Origin: Actinomyces ruminicola
GTDB lineage: Bacteria; Actinomycetota; Actinomycetes; Actinomycetales; Actinomycetaceae
Length of the DNA: 64,000 nucleotides
Assembly: GCF_900103885.1 (NCBI RefSeq)
Contig: NZ_FNIM01000001.1
Coordinates: 354,138 to 418,137 of the forward strand
Direction of reading: 5' to 3'
Shown here one piece after another: positions 47,501 to 55,882 of the stretch. How positions within the stretch are numbered: the first letter of the stretch is position 1; each line of letters begins with the position of its first letter. A program made the translations under genes and the position numbers. The notes below the pieces were generated by a model, which was not told the DNA's origin, did not search any database, and worked only from the letters and a program-made list of their open reading frames with translations.

Positions 47501-48544
47501 GAAGGAGCGGTCCGGGTCGGGATCGCGGACCACGGCCGCCAGTACGGCGTCGGCCGTCCCGTCAGCGTCCCGACCATGGCCGATGTTGTGCCGCGTGTGG
47601 GCGTGTTGAGCGGGTCGCAGACCGAGGTAGCCGGCGCGGCGGTGGCGGAGGACGGCGTCGGGGACGACAACCACGCGGTGCCCGGCGAGGCGCACGGCCC
47701 GGGACAGCTCCAGACCGTCGTCGAAGATCGGGAATGCGGGCGAGATGCCGTCGACCTCGTCCCACACAGCGCGGTCGATCAGCGCCCCGGCGGTACCGAC
47801 GGCGAGCATGTCCGACCGGTCGTCGTGCTGCCCCTGGTCGACCTCGCCCTCGACGACGTCGTTGGCGCGCCGGGCGGACGCGGTGGTGCGCAGCCCGACC
47901 TCCAGCAGTTCGCGCGGGTTGTCCCAGTCGACCTGCTTGGGGCCGGCCAGGGCGACCGAGCGGGCCGAGCGGACGGCTGTCAGCAGCGCCTCCAGGCAGC
48001 CCGGCTCGGGGGCGGAGTCATCGTGCAGCAGCCAGATCCAGGAGTCTCCGGCGGGCTCGGCGCCGGGAGCCGTCGCAGGCGCGACCCGGCGGGCCTCGGT
48101 CTCGGAGATGGGCGACATGGCGCCGGTGGGGCCGGTCAGCTGCCCGGAGGCAGTCGTGGAGGCGAGCGCCTGACCCGTGTGCCGCGATCCGGCGTCGCCG
48201 CGGCGGCGCTTGCGGTTGCCCCTGGCGACGAGCTCGGCATACTTGGCCAGGCCGCGTTTAACGGCGTCGCCGAAACCGCTCGCGTCGGGCACGTGCACCA
48301 CCCGCACGGCCGTGACCGCGTCGGCGCCGGAGTCGACCGCCGCCTCCTCGATCGGAGTGCCGTCGCCGAGCCCGTTGTTGCGCGAGGCGACGTCCACGAT
48401 CAGTAGGACGTCCGGGGCGACGGTCTGCCCCGCCACCGCCCGAAGCGTCTTGGGCAAGTAGGGGGTGACCCCGGCAGAGACGAGTACCGCGAGGGTCCCG
48501 CCGAGAGATGAATACTGCAGTCCGGCGCCTCCGGCCTGGCTCAT
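44591..48544 (-). CDS. Large GT2 glycosyltransferase/membrane protein
   Basis: This 1,317-aa protein has a GT2-type glycosyltransferase domain in the first 330 residues (ALIDRAVWDEVDGISPAFPIFDDGLELSRAVR is the acceptor-side motif). About 12 or more transmembrane helices span residues 370 to 1,050, with an acidic loop of about 120 residues (ESEADEGS-type composition, roughly 670-790). An extracytoplasmic C-terminal part follows. Homologues lie directly downstream of whiB2 in many actinobacteria and are thought to build a cell-envelope glycan. It overlaps both neighbours by 4 nt. Confidence 0.85.
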   Translation of the reverse strand: MSQAGGAGLQYSSLGGTLAVLVSAGVTPYLPKTLRAVAGQTVAPDVLLIVDVASRNNGLGDGTPIEEAAVDSGADAVTAVRVVHVPDASGFGDAVKRGLAKYAELVARGNRKRRRGDAGSRHTGQALASTTASGQLTGPTGAMSPISETEARRVAPATAPGAEPAGDSWIWLLHDDSAPEPGCLEALLTAVRSARSVALAGPKQVDWDNPRELLEVGLRTTASARRANDVVEGEVDQGQHDDRSDMLAVGTAGALIDRAVWDEVDGISPAFPIFDDGLELSRAVRLAGHRVVVVPDAVLRHRRAGYLGLRPAQHAHTRHNIGHGRDADGTADAVLAAVVRDPDPDRSFRARRIAQLTAWATFSARPVPLLLTWIVLLGVARGAWRLLTKAPALAGDELAAALAVARRGTDIRRGRKRLAAHQSLRRSVLAELYVSAADIRAVRRDRRRQERERAAREAARSELELRELAALTRRRRITLAATLIAMAAVAAVGLSQVLVARTVTGGALPGLGANWRELWDAAWSTWAVSGDGYPAALNPLLAMLALPVAVGSWIGADGDALVHLLVILAIPLGALGAWYAAGTITRRNPLRAWAACVWALAPTLLLAIGQGRLTAIIVHLALPWALTALARAVGADRRDVVLSGMVGAHHTTQQERDELDRLASARIEELAELADPVADTDGDADDAAEPAETTAAAASEDDAIPVGSDAAADAAMLDPDAPILNSSEAHAPDTSAPSPEAENLEPPEAPAVRSEADEGSAPVLPQSPEKYGPGSPTAAAVAGLLFSLIVAAAPATAAPVVLGLILLGVCMRRSTRRLLLTLMPVVATAAPAWWRALRLAQAGAAADAVRYLLTDTGLPVAVAPPSTIETFLGMPVDVESLIADPRLALAAKALLAIVPAAAVCGLLTGGRRGNRARAGLLMALGGLGLAACATRVITAVGTQADGSGSLTVTAWAGTGASVALAGLLTAALAAGDAAYTALPTGAVGWRHWARVGTVGVTVIAIVAPLGVGGAWALAARGSTGTGADALGMALRPAGSQIPVIAAEVQSSDAAGRVLVLSATDTGLRARIWRGDGVQLADVTPDVLAAQLAARVPAATAVGSPGASDPTTAFATALMDPADAELADLVVRAAAGQDEDVADALAAHGIAVVLLTDAAGDDLTASTRAGLEATPGLEQLARTDSGTSWRVSPDRAAESARATLVAVDGTGTTIPADATGRTVIRTTLAASSGRRILVLAERSDGAWRATLNGEALDATTVTDAAGRWRTAFVVPADGGELVVTHGTVAGAVAARGIQVVWILTALIALPLRRRRSTT

Positions 48545-48858
48545 ACAGCGCGCCGTTTTAGCTTGCGGCGCTCACGCTCAGACAGTCCTCCCCAAATCCC
48601 GAAACGCTCGTCGTTGGCCAGAGCGTACTCCAGGCATTCCTCACGGACTTCACAGGAGGCGCACACACGCTTGGCTTCGCGGGTGGAGCCGCCCTTCTCA
48701 GGGAAGAAGGCCTCCGGGTCGGTCTGAGCGCACAGCGCGCGCTCCTGCCAGGCCAGGGGGCCCTCGTCGGGATCGTCATCGCTGAGCAGAAGGAGGAGCG
48801 CCTCGTCGTCGGCGTCGTCGGACCGCTCGAGCGGCCCTTCGCCGAGGATGTTCCACAC
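48541..48858 (-). CDS. whiB2: WhiB-family iron-sulfur transcription factor (WhiB2-like)
   Basis: This 105-aa protein has the four cluster-binding cysteines Cys43, Cys66, Cys69 and Cys75 in the WhiB C-xn-C-x2-C-x5-C pattern. The GIWGGLSERERRKLKRRAV turn and basic DNA-binding tail follow. WhiB2/WhmD regulates septation in actinobacteria. GTG 48858 is supported by AAGGGAAG 6 nt upstream. Its stop overlaps the GT2 gene start, tying a division regulator to envelope-glycan genes. Confidence 0.93.
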   Translation of the reverse strand: MWNILGEGPLERSDDADDEALLLLLSDDDPDEGPLAWQERALCAQTDPEAFFPEKGGSTREAKRVCASCEVREECLEYALANDERFGIWGGLSERERRKLKRRAV

Positions 48859-49134
48859 GATGGCTTCCCTTCAGGATACGGACGATGGTTACGTAGAATT
48901 ACACGGGTGTGAGCCGCCGCGAGTCAAGCCGGGTGCGGGATATTCACTCAATTGCGACGGCCCCTTGGCCGACACCGACACGCTCCCGCCTACCACCACT
49001 TTCGCCCGCAGGGGCGCGGCTCGCCACGGGGAAGACGAACGCAGCAGCGCAACCGCCCCGACATCTTCATGACAATCGCCTGTGAAGTCTCTGTGCACTG
49101 GCTCCGAGGGGTGCTCCTCTGCTTGGATCGGACC

Positions 49135-50028
49135 GTGACCAGCCCCGTCGCAGATTCGCTCGCCGACTTGCTTCCATCCGCCGCCGACGCGAGCCGTCCG
49201 TGGCTGGTGTGGTACGCGCCCGGCGAGCGCGTGGAGCTGACCGGCCATGTGCTGCACATGTGGCAGTGCAAGATCGCCAACCTGCTCACCGAGGAGGCTC
49301 CCACCGCCGACCCCGCGGGGCTGCTCGTGCACCTGGACCTCGGCGTGCACTGGCGGACAGTGACCTGGTGCTGCGGGGCTTGGCTCGCCGGCGGGGCGGT
49401 CACCTTCACCTCCGCCCACCCCACCGCCGCAGCACGATCCGGGGACGACATCGACGGGACGGCCGGCGCTGCACCCCAACCCGCTGCCGCGCCTCATCCC
49501 GGCACCACTTCCGGAGCCCCAACAGCCCTCGCCGCTCCCGCGGACGTATCGGTGGCATTCACACCGACCGGCCTGGCCGCAGATGCGGAGCTGCAGGTGC
49601 TGGTGCCGCGCGAGCCGCTGGCCAGGCATTGGCCCGGGACGCTGCCGCCACTGGTGCTGGACGGCGTCGCCGAGGTCATGTCCCGCGCGGACGCCTTCCC
49701 CGCCCAACCGGTCGAGAGCACCCGCGCGGCGATTCGGCTTGACCCAGCCGGGAGCGCTGGGACGCCGACGGAGGTGTCGCGTGCGGCGCTCGTCGCCGGC
49801 CTGGGCGAGTTGGCCGACCCGGTCGATGCGCCCGGCACTGCTGAGCGCGCGCCGACAGCTGGGGCAGGCCACCGCGCCGCGCTGGTGCGGGCCCGCACCG
49901 GCCTGGAGGCGCTGCGCGGTGTGCTCACCGCGTGGCAGGCCGGCCAGACCGCGGTGCTTGTCTCCCCCGACGCGGACGCCGACCTCGTCCAGGCGGCCGC
50001 CCGCCAGGAGTGCGGCGAGCCGCATTAG
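49135..50028 (+). CDS. TIGR03089-family protein
   Basis: This 297-aa protein contains ASRPWLVWYAPGERVELTGHVL and HMWQCKIANLLTEEA, followed by VHWRTVTWCCGAWLAGGAV. The order resembles the N-terminal half of AMP-binding enzymes and matches TIGR03089, an actinobacterial family beside whiB or mannose genes. An Ala-rich insert separates the two halves. GTG 49135 is chosen from homology; ATG 49069 upstream is possible. Neither has a good ribosome site. Function unknown. Confidence 0.72.
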   Translation: MTSPVADSLADLLPSAADASRPWLVWYAPGERVELTGHVLHMWQCKIANLLTEEAPTADPAGLLVHLDLGVHWRTVTWCCGAWLAGGAVTFTSAHPTAAARSGDDIDGTAGAAPQPAAAPHPGTTSGAPTALAAPADVSVAFTPTGLAADAELQVLVPREPLARHWPGTLPPLVLDGVAEVMSRADAFPAQPVESTRAAIRLDPAGSAGTPTEVSRAALVAGLGELADPVDAPGTAERAPTAGAGHRAALVRARTGLEALRGVLTAWQAGQTAVLVSPDADADLVQAAARQECGEPH

Positions 50029-50450
50029 CCCGTTCCCGCCATCACCGAGATCGGTAGAAAAACCGCCGAGATCGGTAGAAGTTACGTGCCCAGATCGGTA
50101 GAAGTGGCGCGGATGGCCCAGCCGGTCGTCCTGAAGAGAGCCAAGTATGCAAAGGTCGTGCAATGTCCCACGGTCGTACAGCGTCCGCGGCGACCGCGGC
50201 GCTTACGCAGGACGGGTCGGCTCACCGTCGACCGAATCCGCTTCGCCGAAGAGGGCTACGCACTTTCCGGGCAGGGCCGCGGTGCGCACCAGGGGGAGAA
50301 TCCGCTCTGCCGGAGAGAGTGACACGCTGGAGCCGTCGGGACAAACCCGGTCAACTGCAGTTCTTCCTTGGAATCATGCGGAAGCAGCGGCTCGCTCAGA
50401 TTTCTGCGCTGGTGCTCCCGCGTGCAACGGGATGCCCGAGCCAACGCCGA
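50029..50450. other. Gene-poor convergent region with short repeats
   Basis: This 422-nt region between convergent stops has no gene I can support. It holds three copies of AGATCGGTAGAA (50048, 50069, 50092) and two 20-mers that start GAATCCGCT (50234-50253 and 50298-50317, 3 mismatches), each with hairpin potential (CTTCG-C-CGAAG; CTCT-GCCGG-AGAG). This could be the remnant of a mobile element or a structured terminator region. Confidence 0.45.
50048..50103 (+). repeat. Three AGATCGGTAGAA direct repeats
   Basis: The identical 12-mer begins at 50048, 50069 and 50092 (spacings 21 and 23 nt). In the first two copies it is preceded by CG or CCG and followed by AA or GTTACG-like bases. The regular spacing near two helical turns suggests a protein-binding site or the end of a transposable element. 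Confidence 0.6.
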
Positions 50451-51638
50451 CTAGGGCACGTCCGCCTGGACCACCGTGCCCTCGCCCTCGACGGCAAGAG
50501 TGCGCTCATCGGCGCCAATGAACAACGCCTGTCCACGGGTCAGCCGCGCCTGCCCGGCGGGGGTGGTGATCGTCGTGTTCCCCTCGGTCGCCAACACGAT
50601 TCGCGGTCCGCGGCCGGGCACCTGCACGCGCCCGTCCGCGGGAACCACGGTGGTCATCAGCAGCTCGAAGTCGTCCACGGGCACGTAGTAGGCGCGGGTG
50701 GCGCGGGACAGGTACTCGGGCGCGGGCCGCACCGGCGGCGCCGCCACGTAGTCCACGCAGGCCAGCATCTCCGGCACGTCCACGTGCTTGGTGGTCAGCC
50801 CGGCGCGCAGCACATTGTCGGAGGAGGCCATCACCTCGATTCCGATGCCGGTTACGTAGGCGTGTACGGAGCCCGCGGGCACGAACAGGGCCTCGCCCGG
50901 CCGCAGCGTGACGGGGTTGAGCAGCAGGGCTGCGGCCACGCCCGGGTCGCCGGGGAATGATCGCCACATGCTGATGACGTTGGCGTCCACCCGCCGCGAG
51001 GGGGAGGCGCCGGAGGTAAGCCGGTCATCTATCTCGGCCACCAGTGCGGCGATCTCCTCCGCATCCGGGCGAGTGGAGGCGGAGACGAGGTCGGTGAACA
51101 CCTGCCGGATTCCGAAGCGGGTCGGGTTCAGCCTCAGGGTGCGGCGCATGCGGCGCGCCAGCGGGGAGTGCAGGTCGGCCAGCATCTCAGCCGCCCGCCT
51201 GGGCGCCCGGAAGCCGGCAACCGCCTCGAAGTGGGTGAGTGCGAGCACCATCTCCGGCTTGTGGTTGGTGTCCTTGTAATTGCGCACCGGGCTGTCCAGG
51301 GGAACACCGGCCTCGTTCTCAAGCTCGTACCCCTCGACGGCCTGCTCCAGCGAGGGGTGCACCTGCAGGGACAGTACCCGGGCGGGAGCGATGAGCTTCA
51401 GCAGGAAGGGCAGCCTGGGGCCGAAGCGCCGCACCACGTCCTCGCCGAGCAGACGCTGCGGATCGGAGTCGATCAGCGCGGCGAGGGTACGGCCACCGGC
51501 ACCGGTTGGGCCGGCCGGGTGAGCTCCGAACCACTGCTCGGCCCACGGCTCGCCGTCCGCCTCGACGCCGAGGAACTCGGGGATGGCCTCGGGCGAGCCC
51601 CAGTCGTAGCGCTGCCGCGCACCGTCAAGACGTTCCAT
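50451..51638 (-). CDS. manA: Mannose-6-phosphate isomerase, class I
   Basis: This 395-aa enzyme of the cupin-type PMI family has the zinc-binding motifs SLQVHPSLEQAVEGYELEN, HKPEMVLAL and LFVPAGSVHAYVTG. It interconverts fructose-6-phosphate and mannose-6-phosphate to supply GDP-mannose for glycans. ATG 51638 is chosen; the same frame stays open far upstream across rmlA and rmlCD, but that is a shadow. TACCGT 8 nt before the ATG suggests a near-leaderless promoter. It is divergent from rmlA. Confidence 0.92.
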   Translation of the reverse strand: MERLDGARQRYDWGSPEAIPEFLGVEADGEPWAEQWFGAHPAGPTGAGGRTLAALIDSDPQRLLGEDVVRRFGPRLPFLLKLIAPARVLSLQVHPSLEQAVEGYELENEAGVPLDSPVRNYKDTNHKPEMVLALTHFEAVAGFRAPRRAAEMLADLHSPLARRMRRTLRLNPTRFGIRQVFTDLVSASTRPDAEEIAALVAEIDDRLTSGASPSRRVDANVISMWRSFPGDPGVAAALLLNPVTLRPGEALFVPAGSVHAYVTGIGIEVMASSDNVLRAGLTTKHVDVPEMLACVDYVAAPPVRPAPEYLSRATRAYYVPVDDFELLMTTVVPADGRVQVPGRGPRIVLATEGNTTITTPAGQARLTRGQALFIGADERTLAVEGEGTVVQADVP

Positions 51639-51699
51639 GGGCGCCAACGGTAGCTGACAAGGCGGCCGCGAATCGGCACGCCGGGCGGATTCACGAAAA

Positions 51700-51739
51700 C
51701 CCATCCACCCCATATGCAGCAAAATGGTCCGTGGATGGG
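51700..51739. promoter_or_regulatory. Inverted repeat in the manA/rmlA divergent region
   Basis: The 9-nt perfect arms CCCATCCAC (51700-51708) and GTGGATGGG (51731-51739) are separated by 22 nt and end 1 nt before the rmlA -10-like CAGACT. This is a candidate operator controlling rmlA and perhaps manA. Confidence 0.4.
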
Positions 51740-51740
51740 C

Positions 51741-51746
51741 CAGACT
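51741..51746 (+). promoter_or_regulatory. Leaderless -10 of rmlA
   Basis: CAGACT ends exactly 6 nt before ATG 51753, as at comF, the DUF6912-like gene and the SpoIIM-like gene. Confidence 0.45.
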
Positions 51747-51752
51747 GTGCCC

Positions 51753-52625
51753 ATGCGAGGCATCATCCTGGCCGGCGGCTCCGGCACGCGACTGAATCCC
51801 ATCACCCTGGGCACCTCCAAGCAGCTGGTGCCGGTGTACGACAAGCCTATGATCTACTACCCGCTGAGCACGCTCATGCTCGCGGGCATCCAGGACGTCC
51901 TGGTCATCACCACCCCGCATGACGCGGCCAGCTTCCACCGGCTGCTGGGCGATGGCTCCCAGTTGGGCGTGAGCCTGTCCTACACGGTGCAGGAGGTTCC
52001 CAACGGCCTGGCGCAGGCCTTCGTGCTGGGCGCGGACTTCATCGGCGACCAGGCGGCCGCCCTGGTGCTGGGCGACAACATCTTCTACGGCCCCGGCATG
52101 GGCACGCGCCTGCGCCGCCACACCAGCCCCGACGGCGGCGTCGTCTACGCCTACCAGGTAGCCGATCCGACCGCCTACGGCGTGGTGGAGTTCGACTCCG
52201 ACTTCAAGGCCATGTCCATTGAGGAGAAGCCCGCCCACCCCAAGTCCGACTATGCCGTGCCGGGCCTGTACTTCTACGACAACGACGTGGTGGAGATCGC
52301 CAAGAATCTCAAGCCCTCGGCACGCGGCGAGTACGAGATCACCGACGTCAACCGCACCTACCTGGAGGCCGGCCGCCTCACCGTGGAGGTACTCCCCCGC
52401 GGGACCGCCTGGCTGGACACCGGCACCTTCGACTCCCTGGCAGACGCGACCAGCTTCGTGCGCACCGTCCAGCACCGACAGGGTCTGAACATCGGCTGCC
52501 CGGAGGAGGTCGCCTGGCGCATGGGCTTCATTGACGACGACGGCCTGCGCGAGCGCGCCGAGCCCCTGGTGAAGTCCGGCTACGGCCAGTACCTGCTCGA
52601 TCTGCTCGAGCGCGGACGCCGCTGA
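51753..52625 (+). CDS. rmlA: Glucose-1-phosphate thymidylyltransferase RmlA
   Basis: This 290-aa nucleotidyltransferase begins [20 protein letters not shown], with [18 protein letters not shown] and the substrate motifs VLGDNIFYG and [22 protein letters not shown]. It makes dTDP-glucose, the first step to dTDP-L-rhamnose. The start fits the family N-terminus and the CAGACT-6-ATG signal. The next gene is the rmlC-rmlD fusion; rmlB is not in the window. Confidence 0.95.
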   Translation: MRGIILAGGSGTRLNPITLGTSKQLVPVYDKPMIYYPLSTLMLAGIQDVLVITTPHDAASFHRLLGDGSQLGVSLSYTVQEVPNGLAQAFVLGADFIGDQAAALVLGDNIFYGPGMGTRLRRHTSPDGGVVYAYQVADPTAYGVVEFDSDFKAMSIEEKPAHPKSDYAVPGLYFYDNDVVEIAKNLKPSARGEYEITDVNRTYLEAGRLTVEVLPRGTAWLDTGTFDSLADATSFVRTVQHRQGLNIGCPEEVAWRMGFIDDDGLRERAEPLVKSGYGQYLLDLLERGRR

Positions 52626-52715
52626 CCCGGAGTCGGTGGGGTCGTGCGCCCGGCTCCGCCATTCCATACCGACGCACTCGTCCACCCGCATCCTCACGAA
52701 TCGAAATGGAGTCCC

Positions 52716-54206
52716 ATGACCGACACCGCAGACACGCCCACCGCTCCCGACGCCGACGGCATCGAACTGCTCAAGCCGCTCGGCATTGACACCACCCCGA
52801 TCCCCGGCTTCCTGCGCATCGACCTGAGCGTGCACGGCGACAACCGCGGCTGGTTCAAGGAGAACTGGCAGCGGGAGAAGATGACGGCGCTGGGACTGCC
52901 GGACTTCGGGCCGGTGCAGAACAACATCTCCTTCAACGACGAGGTCGGGGTGACCCGCGGCATCCATGCCGAGCCGTGGGACAAGTACGTGTCGGTAGCC
53001 ACCGGGCGCGTCTTCGGCGCCTGGGTGGACCTGCGCGAGGGGCCGTCCTTCGGCACCGTGTACACCACCGAGATCGACCCCTCGGTGGCCGTGTTCGTCC
53101 CCAAGGGGGTGGGCAACGCCTACCAGACCCTGGAGCCGAACACCGCCTACACCTACCTGGTCAACGACCACTGGTCGCCCGACGCCCAGTACACCTTCCT
53201 CAACCTCGCCGACGAGACCGTCGCGGTGCCGTGGCCGATTCCGCTGGATCAGGCGATCCAGTCCGACAAGGACCGTGCCCACCCGCGCCTGGCCGACGTC
53301 GTCCCCTTCCCCGCCGAAGATGACGCCGCCCCCTCCGCAGCGCCGGGGACACGCGTGCTGGTGACCGGTTGCAAGGGTCAGCTCGGCCGCGAGCTGATGA
53401 AGCAGCTGCCCGAGGCCGGCTACTCCCCCGTCGGAGTGGACCTGCCGGAGGTGGACATCTCCGACGCCGACGCGATGGCCGCCTGGGACTGGTCCGCCTA
53501 CGACATCATCATCAACGCGGCCGCCTGGACGAACGTCGACGGCGCCGAGACCGCCGAGGGCCGGCGCCTGTCCTGGCGGGCCAATGCGACCGGCCCGGCC
53601 AACCTGGCCCGGGAGGCGGCCCGCCACGGGCTCATCCTGGTGCACATCTCCAGCGAGTACACCTTCGACGGCACGGTTGAGCCTCACACGGAGGCAGAGG
53701 CCCCCAGCCCGCTGGGCGTGTACGGCCAGTCCAAGGCGGGCGGAGACGCCGCCGTCGAGGCCGCTCCCAACCACTACCTGGTGCGCACCTCCTGGGTCGT
53801 GGGCGACGGCAAGAACTTCGCCAAGACCATGGCCTCCCTGGCCGCGCGCGGGATCACCCCGAAGGTGGTGGACGACCAGACCGGCCGGCTCACCTTCACC
53901 ACGGACCTGGCCGCCGGCATCATCCACCTGCTGCGCACCGGCGCCGAGTTCGGCACCTACAACCTCTCCGGCGAGGGGCCGGTGGTCTCCTGGTGCGACG
54001 TCGCCAAGCGGGTGTTCGAGCTGGTGGGTCACAGCGCCGACGAGGTCACGCCGGTATCCACCGCCGAGTACTACGCCGGTCAGGAGGGCATCGCCCCCCG
54101 CCCGCTTAAGAGCGCCCTGGACCTGAGCAAGATCGAGGCCACCGGCTTCACCCCGGCCAATTCCATGGAGCGCCTGGACGCCTACGTGCCGACCATCGAG
54201 CTGTGA
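52716..54206 (+). CDS. rmlCD: Bifunctional dTDP-4-dehydrorhamnose 3,5-epimerase/reductase (RmlC-RmlD fusion)
   Basis: This 496-aa protein joins RmlC (about 25-195; cupin with FLRIDLSVHGDNRGWFKENW and TRGIHAEPWDKY) to RmlD (about 208-496; NAD(P)-binding VLVTGCKGQLGRELM, catalytic YGQSKAGGD). It would carry out the last two steps of dTDP-L-rhamnose synthesis. Such fusions occur in Actinomyces and bifidobacteria. GGAG 5 nt upstream of ATG 52716 is the ribosome site. It follows rmlA by 90 nt and ends at a 20-bp perfect hairpin. Confidence 0.94.
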   Translation: MTDTADTPTAPDADGIELLKPLGIDTTPIPGFLRIDLSVHGDNRGWFKENWQREKMTALGLPDFGPVQNNISFNDEVGVTRGIHAEPWDKYVSVATGRVFGAWVDLREGPSFGTVYTTEIDPSVAVFVPKGVGNAYQTLEPNTAYTYLVNDHWSPDAQYTFLNLADETVAVPWPIPLDQAIQSDKDRAHPRLADVVPFPAEDDAAPSAAPGTRVLVTGCKGQLGRELMKQLPEAGYSPVGVDLPEVDISDADAMAAWDWSAYDIIINAAAWTNVDGAETAEGRRLSWRANATGPANLAREAARHGLILVHISSEYTFDGTVEPHTEAEAPSPLGVYGQSKAGGDAAVEAAPNHYLVRTSWVVGDGKNFAKTMASLAARGITPKVVDDQTGRLTFTTDLAAGIIHLLRTGAEFGTYNLSGEGPVVSWCDVAKRVFELVGHSADEVTPVSTAEYYAGQEGIAPRPLKSALDLSKIEATGFTPANSMERLDAYVPTIEL

Positions 54207-54211
54207 CCGTT

Positions 54212-54258
54212 CGCTGCGGGGCGCCGGTCACCCAAGTGGTGACCGGCGCCCCGCAGCG
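54212..54258. terminator. 20-bp perfect hairpin between rmlCD and the GT-C gene
   Basis: The arm from 54212 to 54231 (starting CGCTGCGGGG) and that from 54239 to 54258 (ending CCCCGCAGCG) pair perfectly around CCAAGTG. It lies 5 nt after the rmlCD stop and 15 nt from the convergent gene's stop, so it can end both transcripts. Confidence 0.85.
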
Positions 54259-54272
54259 GCGTCGTCAGGACA

Positions 54273-55751
54273 TCACTTCCCGGTGGTACTGCTGCGGAAT
54301 CGCCCTAGCCCGCCGATACGGATCACGGCTCCTGTCCATACCACGAGCCCCGCGCACAACAGCACCGTCGCGGGCACCGGCCACGCCGGGAATCCTCCGT
54401 CCGGACTGGCCGAGAACTGCTGCGCCTGCTGCCACCACCAGCGCACAAAGAACACCGCCCATGCGGCGAGCCAGGCACCGGTGGCGACTCCAGCCAGACG
54501 GCGTGAACACGTCAGGCCGCCGGCCATCACGACCGCGAGCGTAAGCAGCGTCGGCAGCAGATAACGCGGGTGCAGGCCGCCACCGCCGGCCGAGTACTTC
54601 AGCTGCATCGCCACGATGAGGACCGCCTCGACGCCGAGCAGACCAACCACGACGATGTCCGCCTTCGTCACCTGTTTGCGGGCAATCGCCAGTACGCCTG
54701 CCCCGAGCCCGCAGGCAGCGGGCACCAGTATCAGCAGCAGGCCGACCCGCCCCAGAGCGGGAACCGGAACGAACAGCGACAGCAGTCTCTGCCAAGTCTC
54801 GGGGCGCATGGCAAGCTCACCGACCGAGACCGCAACGGTGTTGAAGTGCTCGGCCGCCCATTCCGGGTGCCCACCGGTGATCGTCCCGGTCAGGTGCAGG
54901 TTGCGCAGGTAGAACCAGCCGGACGACAGCGCTACCAATGCGCCCACAAGGACGGCGTTGGCCAGCGAAGTCCATCGCCCCCAGCGGTCTCGACCAGCTC
55001 CCCGCGCAATTCCCTCCGCGACGACCGCAGCCATGCAGACGGCAACCACCACCATCAACGACAGTCGGGTCAGCAGCGCCGCACAGCAGACCACGGCTAG
55101 CAGTATCCAGCGACGCCGCGAAGGACCAGAGCGGATGAACTGGAAGGTGAGCGCTATGCAGGCGGCCGTCAGCGCAGTCGCCAGCGTGTCGTTGTACACG
55201 GCTCCCGCAACCCCCAGCATCGAGCAGCATGTTGCCGCGATCAGCGTCGCAACCGGGGCGAGCAGGCGATTCTTGGGGAAGGCGACGCGCGCGGCATAGC
55301 CGATCATTGCGACCGCCGCAGCGCCCAGGAGCACGTTTACCGCCCTAGCGGCGAGGCCCGCGACGAGCACTCCGAAGGAGTCTGTCAGCGGACCCGCGAA
55401 AGGCGCCATGATCAGGTAGAAGAGCGGCGGGTGCTGTGAAACTGCCTGCACCGAAAGCGGAGTCTTGGGACCGGCCCCCGGAATGACCGGGCCTTCGAAG
55501 AAGTCGGGCCACTGACCGTGCCACAGCTGGAAGGCGTAATCGAGGTGGTTGACCTCATCAACGCTTCCGAACAGCGGTATCAGCAATGCGCGACCCGCCG
55601 CACACAGGATGAAGCCCACAACCACCAGCCGCTGAATCCCCGTGGTTCCTGCGGTGCCGACCACCGGCAGCGGTGATTCGGCGTCAGCTCCACCGTCCGG
55701 GGTGCTGTTCCAACGCTTTGCATGTTGCACTGGCTCACCATAGGGGTTCAC
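54273..55751 (-). CDS. GT-C type polytopic membrane glycosyltransferase-like protein
   Basis: This 492-aa protein has about 11 transmembrane helices and an early extracytoplasmic acidic motif, GSVDEVNHLDYAF (near residue 63), with HPPLFYLI. That is the layout of GT-C enzymes using polyprenyl-phosphate sugars (GT39/ArnT/DUF2142 group). It probably adds a sugar to a surface polymer outside the membrane. GTG 55751 is the open-frame start but is weakly supported. It is divergent from ugd. Confidence 0.75.
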   Translation of the reverse strand: MNPYGEPVQHAKRWNSTPDGGADAESPLPVVGTAGTTGIQRLVVVGFILCAAGRALLIPLFGSVDEVNHLDYAFQLWHGQWPDFFEGPVIPGAGPKTPLSVQAVSQHPPLFYLIMAPFAGPLTDSFGVLVAGLAARAVNVLLGAAAVAMIGYAARVAFPKNRLLAPVATLIAATCCSMLGVAGAVYNDTLATALTAACIALTFQFIRSGPSRRRWILLAVVCCAALLTRLSLMVVVAVCMAAVVAEGIARGAGRDRWGRWTSLANAVLVGALVALSSGWFYLRNLHLTGTITGGHPEWAAEHFNTVAVSVGELAMRPETWQRLLSLFVPVPALGRVGLLLILVPAACGLGAGVLAIARKQVTKADIVVVGLLGVEAVLIVAMQLKYSAGGGGLHPRYLLPTLLTLAVVMAGGLTCSRRLAGVATGAWLAAWAVFFVRWWWQQAQQFSASPDGGFPAWPVPATVLLCAGLVVWTGAVIRIGGLGRFRSSTTGK

Positions 55752-55870
55752 GACTCGTCACGTCGCCACAGCCACACAAACGTGACTCAGGCCCCGCGAG
55801 TGTGGCCAACTGACAGAAAGTGGGACCACGCTCTCGCCCCGACATGCTGCCAAAACGGACGCTCGTCCGC

Positions 55871-55876
55871 TAGCCT
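55871..55876 (+). promoter_or_regulatory. Leaderless -10 of ugd
   Basis: TAGCCT ends exactly 6 nt before ATG 55883, and there is no Shine-Dalgarno sequence. Confidence 0.5.
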
Positions 55877-55882
55877 GCCCGC

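Noticed and set aside
51639-54032. The long minus-strand extension of the manA frame across rmlA and rmlCD
   Set aside because: ManA begins at 51638; the extension is antisense to two clear enzymes and is explained by high GC content.
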